Positions 30,231 to 35,093 of a stretch of DNA of 35,093 nt are shown piece by piece. Source of the stretch: Monocercomonoides exilis (lineage: Eukaryota > Preaxostyla > Oxymonadida > Polymastigidae); NCBI GenBank assembly GCA_001643675.2, contig LSRY02000060.1, forward strand, positions 437,501 through 472,593. Reading direction: 5' to 3'. A model generated the notes under the pieces. The model was not told the DNA's origin, searched no databases, and saw nothing but the letters and a program-made list of their open reading frames with translations. The translations under genes were made by a program, and so were the position numbers. The first letter of the stretch is position 1; the number at the start of each line of letters is the position of its first letter.

Positions 30231-30682
30231 AAAACGAGCAGCATCAACGGAGATAATGGATACAAATGCACTTTTATAATGTATTGAAGAAATACAAAGG
30301 ATGTGGAAATTTGTATTTAAAAATAAATAGCAAAAGAAAAATATAATCCAAAGATGAAAAGAAAATGATGTTTTAACAGAATGAGCCTTGAATGGAAGAG
30401 CAATAATCATTTCTGGTTTGTCATCATTCTCTCTATTGATTTCAAATTGCAATTTCAATCGTTGGTGCACTGGCAAAGAAGTCATTTTCTGTTTGTTGTG
30501 ACATCTATCAGTTGATTTATCGTCTTCAGTTGGCGAATTGTAATGGGAAATGAACACATAAAGGAGGGGATATTCCGACAAGATAACTCCATTGTGCGCG
30601 AAGATAAGGTGATGCGAACCCAATGATTATGAGGCAAGAAATGCTGGAGGATCTTCATCTCTGAATGATTTTGAAGCGTCAC
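30228..30682 (-). CDS. Hypothetical minus-strand ORF fragments
   Basis: Two overlapping frames read as one coding-like stretch: 30682-30482 begins MTLQNHSEMKILQHFLP and 30623-30228 continues (HHLIFAHNGVILSEYPLLYV; HQRLKLQFEINRENDDKPEM), ending in a hydrophobic segment (LWIIFFFCYLFL) and TAA/TGA at 30228. The hydrophobic end could be a membrane anchor or AT-rich read-through. No family recognised. It may be a 3' exon of the gene(s) further right on the same strand. Confidence 0.3.
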
Positions 30683-30948
30683 GATCAGGACATGTGGGAG
30701 CAGAAAAGAAAGAAGGCAATAATCAGTGACAGCTCAACTGCAATCCCATTTTGTGTCCAATGACAAATTCTGGCGCCAGAAAGATGATTTGCCAAAGTGT
30801 TCCAGCAGCATTCACAGCTGTGGCTATTCACTTTCTCCTTTTTCATTGCTCAGCATCTGCAAGGCAAGGAGGATTGAATATGGAGCCAGATAAGCAAACA
30901 TCTCTCTGCGACAGACTTGGTGTACATTCTATTTTCTTTTGCAGTGAC

Positions 30949-30966
30949 GATGGTTGGCCAACCATC
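30949..30966. repeat. 18-bp perfect palindrome
   Basis: GATGGTTGGCCAACCATC is its own reverse complement. It lies inside a region of overlapping ORFs on both strands. A binding site for a dimeric factor or a chance palindrome are both possible. Confidence 0.7.
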
Positions 30967-32023
30967 CCTTCGATCGTTGTGTGCACCTGAATGAAAGGTA
31001 CAAACATTTTGAATAAAGTGATTTGTTCCAGAAGGAGCACATCTCAGATTCCGATGAAATGGGAGCGAAGCTTTCATTGGAATAGAGTTCTTCAGGAAAT
31101 ACAAAAAGAAGGGGCAGATAGCGCATAAAGGAGAAGAGAGATCGGCATGAGCAGAGGATTACGGGAATGCCACGAAGGAGATTCGTTTGAAGAGCGAGTC
31201 AGGGTCATGCCTGGGCGTGGCAGTGGTAGTGGCGAGCATGAAACAGGTGGCGTCGATAACTACAATACTCGGCAGGAGGCGCGGAGGCGAAGAAGAAAAC
31301 AGCTAGTGCTGGGAGAGAAGAAGATGAAAGTTGTGGAGAGAGGAAGGACGATGAGCATGATTGAGACGAACTCGCTTTCTTCGTCTTCAGTAACACTATT
31401 CGGCGTGTCGTGCTGGCCGATTGATGCGCTGCACCTGGAGAGCGATCGAGGAGCAACAAGAAGCCCATCGCCGAGTGTACTTCCAGTGTCACTGGAAGAA
31501 GCAGCGATTAGATGAGATGCCGAGGGAGGCGCATGCGATGGAATCGTTAATACGCTTGATGCCTCTTTCACAGCCCGAAACAAGCAACAATGTGACAAAA
31601 AACGCAATGACAGAAATCAAAGAAAATATGATCATTTGAAAGCCATTGATTTCTTAGCCTGATTTGTCCATCGCTTTATCGCCTTCTTCGTCAGCACCAG
31701 AGCTCGGAAAGAGTGTCCTCTAGAGCGCAGCAATTCGGAGCATGAAGAGGGAAGCATGAGAAATTTCGATGGCATTGATAGAGGTTGAAGCAGAAGAGAG
31801 GCATCTGTGGGCGCGGAACTTGACGGCAAAAGAGGATGATGAGCGAGAGAAGGAAGGGTGGAGAACACAAAAACAAGTCTGAACTGGCATGCAGATGTTG
31901 TTGCGAATGGATTATGCGTGCTGAAGAGATGAATTCAGAGGATTTTGGGGGATTTCTCGAGTCAGGTATTGTTTTCGCCATTGCCTTTTGCAAAAACAGA
32001 ATTCGGGGCTGAATTGTTGTTCC

Positions 32024-32100
32024 CTGCAACAAAGGCAAAGCATCTTTCTTTAATTTTTCTGGTTTTCTATTTTTAATTGAAGGAAAGACAGTCCAAAAAC
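32024..32100 (-). other. Candidate 77-nt spliceosomal intron
   Basis: On the minus strand it starts GTTTTTGGAC and ends GCCTTTGTTGCAG. Removal joins ...EQTNF to GTTIQ... in frame (phase 0) and bypasses a TAA stop. The 5' GTTTTTG resembles the GTTTGTT of the other candidate intron at 7746. Confidence 0.5.
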
Positions 32101-32499
32101 AAAATTTGTTTGTTCATTCAAGGAATTTTCATTGAAATGGAGCAAACAGTTATCAAAAGCATTCACACCAACCGCTGACTTGTATTCTCGTTGCTCATGC
32201 AAGCTTGCACAAGTGCTGCAATCATCTCCAAAAGCCAAGAGACGAACGTTCATTGGCCAATCAAAACAATGTCTGCTTCCAAGTTCAGAGAAATTCAAAT
32301 GGGGCGCCTTGCTATGTCTGTCAAATTGTTGATTAGAGTCTTCCATTGTTCCAAAGTGTTTTGCAATTGTTTTCGATCATTTGATTTTTCGCTTCCATTT
32401 TCGGTGCTCATCTGCCCACACGAGAAATCAGCAATTGGGAGGCAAACATGCATGTTATCTGAGCAGTTTATTTCAGGATCAAAATAAGCGCCCATATCA

Positions 32500-33290
32500 A
32501 AATTTTTAGCCAGATTTGATCTGATTAATTATTTGCAAAAATAGAAAGAAAGGAAAAAAAGTTGATGTTGGCAGCAAACAACCGACATAACATTTAAAAA
32601 TGCTCAAGCGTGAGGGGAAGCAGAATGGAAGCGGGCAGAGGGGCAGAGGGGCAGAGGGGCAGGAGCAGCAGCTGTGAATTGGGTTGAACATGCAAAAGGG
32701 AGGGATGTGACACCTGAATTGGCGCCAAAAACGGAAGGGCAATGGCCCCTCGCACAGGATCCGTTGGATTGAAGCGCAGCTGTTCACAGCGTGTGCTTTA
32801 TGATTTCATGCCGAAGGATGCAGATGGATTGATGGACAAGAGCTGCAAAGCAGAGAAGATTTGCTGGAGCAGAGCTGCCAGGATGATGGGAAACAAACAG
32901 TTCAAATATTTATGGCACGCATTTCTTGAAGACAAAAACTCCATTCGATGAAGCCGTTGAGGCATTCGAATGAACTGATTTATTTTCATGTTCTGCAGGA
33001 TCATATTTATTTTTAATTTTTAATTTTTATTTTTTTTATTTTTGTTCGAAAAACACAAGTATCTCATAATTTTCGCAGTTTCTGGCTCCGCTTGATGTTT
33101 TTATTTGGCCAGTTTATTTTATTGCAGTTTCCGATGCCTCACGTTCTTGTTTCTGATATGATTTTTTATTGCAAATAAAACACATCAACAAAATAATCTT
33201 TTATGCTTTTCTTTTTTATGTTACTTGCAAATAAACAAACAGGAGCTGATTGATCCGAGGCTTAGAAATGAAGAAGCGCATGGAGCAATG
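32500..33290. other. Weak region with a short GGGCAGAG repeat
   Basis: GGGCAGAG is repeated about 3.5 times at 32633-32660. A plus ORF at 32742-32951 (GLKRSCSQRVLYDFMPKDAD) and a minus ORF at 33004-32798 overlap with no way to choose. 33000-33240 is AT-rich and empty. Confidence 0.4.
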
Positions 33291-33298
33291 GAAAGTAT

Positions 33299-33613
33299 TT
33301 GAACCTCTTCATTGGATATCAAAAGGAAACGAATGAAGATAATTCAAGAATCATCTGCTTTTTTGAGTGGAATGATCAGAATCGAAGCAATTTCCTTTTG
33401 CAGACTGTGCAGGATAAAGGCGTTGTGCAGGTGTTGGATGTGGGCAGAATTTTTGAAAAATGGTTTTTGTTTTGTGCCGAAAGGGACAGAATTGAAAGGA
33501 AAGCATGCGCCTCACTTTCTTTGCAGAAAACTCGGAAAATTGAAGTGTTTTTGGAGGGAAGACTCCAGAAATTGATTATTGACAAATTCACCTCAAAAAT
33601 TGTTGGATTTTGA
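33299..33613 (+). CDS. Hypothetical 104-aa ORF
   Basis: The ORF reads ETNEDNSRIICFFEWNDQNR, then QVLDVGRIFEKWFLFCAERD and a Lys-rich end, to TGA 33611-33613. The first codon is TTG, so the start may lie elsewhere or upstream in another exon. Mixed hydrophobic/charged composition makes it more plausible than its overlapping alternatives (33312-33575 plus, 33672-33376 minus), but no domain is recognised. Confidence 0.3.
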   Translation: MNLFIGYQKETNEDNSRIICFFEWNDQNRSNFLLQTVQDKGVVQVLDVGRIFEKWFLFCAERDRIERKACASLSLQKTRKIEVFLEGRLQKLIIDKFTSKIVGF

Positions 33614-33767
33614 AGAAGCAAATGGAAATGGTGGATTTGTGGAGATTCGGAGGAGGAGACATTTGGCTGCATCGCGAGGTGACTTTGAAGGCTGATTTCA
33701 AGTATGTCTTGATGGTTTGCTGCTATTTTGTTTTATTAATGTATTTCTGAGATATTCATCGATGTAA

Positions 33768-34129
33768 ATGGATAATTTTAGGAGGAAGGAGAAATTGGGT
33801 TGTTTCAGAGAGATCAAAAACATTTACAATGAAAAAGATGAAGATGAGGAAGGAGGAGGAGGTGGAGGAAGAAGGGAAATGAAGATGATAATGTTGAATT
33901 GCTTTGTGGAATATCACTGCTTGAAGAAACTGGATGTGCTTCTGCTTGTTTTTGTTCTTATTTTGTTGATGTTGATGCTTTCGCTATCTTATTTGTGCCC
34001 TTTTCAACATTTTCCACTGAATTTTCGACTTTTTGTTCTTTTGTTGTTCTTTTCTGTATTTTTATCTCTGTTTTCTTGTTGAGGTTTGATAGTGTTTATC
34101 TTTTTGCTCTTCCCTGTGTCTCCGATTGA
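33768..34129 (+). CDS. Hypothetical ORF(s) with hydrophobic C-terminus
   Basis: Two plus frames overlap: 33768-34082 (charged and Gly-rich start, then a Leu-rich hydrophobic stretch) and 33899-34129 (SLLEETGCASACFCSYFVDV; FCSFVVLFCIFISVFLL). They could be one frameshifted membrane-anchored product, or T-rich DNA reading as hydrophobic peptide. Low support. Confidence 0.2.
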
Positions 34130-34159
34130 CAGCGCATTTTCGTGTTTGCTCGATTTCTT

Positions 34160-34440
34160 CAACCGCTGCCTCTTCTTCTTTTTCCTTTTCTTGTTCTTGT
34201 TCTTTTTCCTCATCATTTTCATCTTCTTCTAACTCCAGGAAGGCATCTTCGTTGTCTAAAACTATCAGCTCTTGCTCCTCTTCCTCTCCTCTTCCTCTAT
34301 CTCATCATCATCATCCTCCTCTTCCTCTTTCTCACTTTCTTCCTTTTTTGTTCTGTCTATCTTTTCCTCTTCTTCTTCTGCTTTTTCCTCCTTCTCCTCC
34401 TCCAACATCCTATTAGCCTCTCCTGACTGCTCTTCTTCTC
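34160..34440. repeat. Pyrimidine-rich low-complexity tract
   Basis: TTC/CTC/TCC runs on the plus strand; long ORFs on both strands here (poly-Ser, poly-Leu, poly-Glu) are compositional. Confidence 0.8.
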
Positions 34441-34492
34441 TCTCGCCGACGCTCCTCGTCCGCATGATGCATCTGCTGCTGACGCTTTTGAG

Positions 34493-35093
34493 GAAACTGA
34501 GATGAAGCATGCGATGGACGACTCGTATTTGCTGCTGCAGAAGGCGGCAGAGATCGAAGAAGTGAGGAACAATAACAGCAGCAGCAGCAGTGGAGGAAGA
34601 GGAGGAGGAACAGGCAGAGGAGCCAGTATAAAGAGGAAGAATGCGAAGAAAGAGAAGAGAAGAGAAGAAGAGGCAAAACAAGGAGAAGAAGAAGAAGATG
34701 ATGATGGAGAAGAAGAAGCATAAACAAAGAAGAAGAAGAAGAAGAAGAAGAAGAAAGCTGATATGAATAAATTTTATTATTGTTATTTTTATTATTGGAA
34801 GAAGACAAAGAAGAAGAAGAATACGAAAAATAATAAAATTTATTCATATCAGCTTTCTTCTTCTTCTTCTTCTTCTTTGTTTATGCTTCTTCTTCTCCAT
34901 CATCATCTTCTTCTTCTTCTCCTTGTTTTGCCTCTCTTCTTCTTCTCTTCTCTTTCTTCGCATTCTTCCTCTTTATACTCTCTGCCTCCTCCTCTTCCTC
35001 CACTGCTGCTGCTGCTATTGTTCCTCACTTCTTCGATCTCTGCCGCCTGCAGCAGCGCGCCGAGTCGTCCATCGCATGCTTCATCTCAGTTTC
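34493..35093. repeat. Large imperfect inverted repeat reaching the window end
   Basis: Arm 1 (34493-34780) and arm 2 (34830-35093) are reverse complements across ~270 bp, with a 49-bp A/T- and GAA-rich spacer. The arms differ by substitutions and several small indels, e.g. TATTTGCTGCTGCAGAAGG against GCGCGCTGCTGCAGG, and a shorter CAGAGAGTATAAAGAGG for arm 1's CAGGCAGAGGAGCCAGTATA. Divergence argues against a simple fold-back artefact, but low-coverage contig ends also accumulate errors. Confidence 0.9.
34502..34723 (+). CDS. Short charged ORF inside the inverted repeat
   Basis: Starts MKHAMDDSYLLLQKAAEIEE, then poly-Ser, Gly/Arg-rich and Lys/Glu-rich segments, stop TAA 34721-34723. The same frame is open upstream for about 20 more codons (ADAPRPHDASAADAFEE), so it may be the end of a longer protein. 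The second arm of the inverted repeat carries a diverged antisense copy with changed frame after the first residues. Function unknown. Confidence 0.35.
   Translation: MKHAMDDSYLLLQKAAEIEEVRNNNSSSSSGGRGGGTGRGASIKRKNAKKEKRREEEAKQGEEEEDDDGEEEA

Larger units (their letters stand above)
30929..32495 (-). pseudogene. Fragmented minus-strand gene, at least two exons
   Basis: ATG 32495-32493 opens MGAYFDPEINCSDNMHVCLP; after a one-base shift near 32300 it continues SELGSRHCFDWPMNVRLLAF and DDCSTCASLHEQREYKSAV to NEQTNF, where a 77-nt intron (32100-32024) can be removed in phase 0. The next exon gives GTTIQPRILFLQKAMAKTIP and SSARIIHSQQHLHAS. Further coding-like pieces follow in changing frames: RGHSFRALVLTKKAIKRW (~31700), SVTEDEESEFVSIMLIVLPL (31400; possible membrane segment) and RYLPLLFVFPEELYSNESFA (31120). 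Whether these are one gene or several is unclear. No domain recognised. Confidence 0.4.

Noticed and set aside
34265-34847. Long ORFs on both strands in the terminal region (poly-Glu, poly-Ser, poly-Asn)
   Set aside because: Explained by GAA/TTC and AAT runs and by the inverted repeat.
1-35093. CRISPR arrays, bacterial operons, Shine-Dalgarno sites, tRNA genes
   Set aside because: No regularly spaced repeats with unique spacers, no operon-like gene packing and no convincing tRNA A/B-box pair were found; the sequence is eukaryotic in character.

Overview
This window looks like nuclear DNA from a protist, probably a parasitic or gut-dwelling metamonad. That placement is inference. The evidence is AT-rich intergenic DNA, many trinucleotide microsatellites, short GT-AG introns, fragments of parallel-beta-helix-like surface proteins, and a GTPase/coiled-coil protein of the AIG1/IMAP or dynamin-like kind. 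I see no bacterial operons, rRNA or convincing tRNA. The window starts in a microsatellite and ends in a large inverted repeat, so it may be a whole contig.

Layout. 1-3050 (+): a Ser-coding (TCA)n tract, then a ubiquitin-specific-protease-like domain, a Ser-rich linker and a DDE-transposase-like domain. They lie in three successive reading frames, each shifted by -1. A compact GC-rich hairpin cluster follows at 3075-3168. 3200-8100: mostly AT-rich and gene-poor, with a 451-bp pogo/Tigger-like MITE at 5557-6007. 8179-10050 (-): broken surface-protein gene. 10341-14669 (+): degenerate DIRS-like tyrosine-recombinase retrotransposon (gag, RT/RNase H, YR and one intact small ORF). 14950-16250 (+): another ORF interrupted by stops. 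16690-18640: broken ORFs on both strands. 18650-20420: purine/pyrimidine tracts and A27.

20997-25600: a beta-helix surface-protein gene (+), more surface-like fragments (+), and a long coiled-coil pseudogene-like locus (-). 25600-27450: AT-rich, with a second small MITE. 27457-29798 (-): the GTPase/coiled-coil gene, the best preserved gene here, with one frameshift. 30200-32500 (-): fragmented gene(s) with a likely 77-nt intron. 32500-35093: weak ORFs, low-complexity DNA and the terminal inverted repeat.

Two kinds of damage coexist. The USP-transposase and GTPase genes carry single-base frame changes, mostly near A-runs, and no nonsense codons. That suggests young copies with indels, assembly errors or, at one site, programmed frameshifting. 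The DIRS element and several other loci keep one frame for hundreds of bases but carry many in-frame stops. That suggests C-to-T-type mutational decay or, less likely, stop-codon reassignment.
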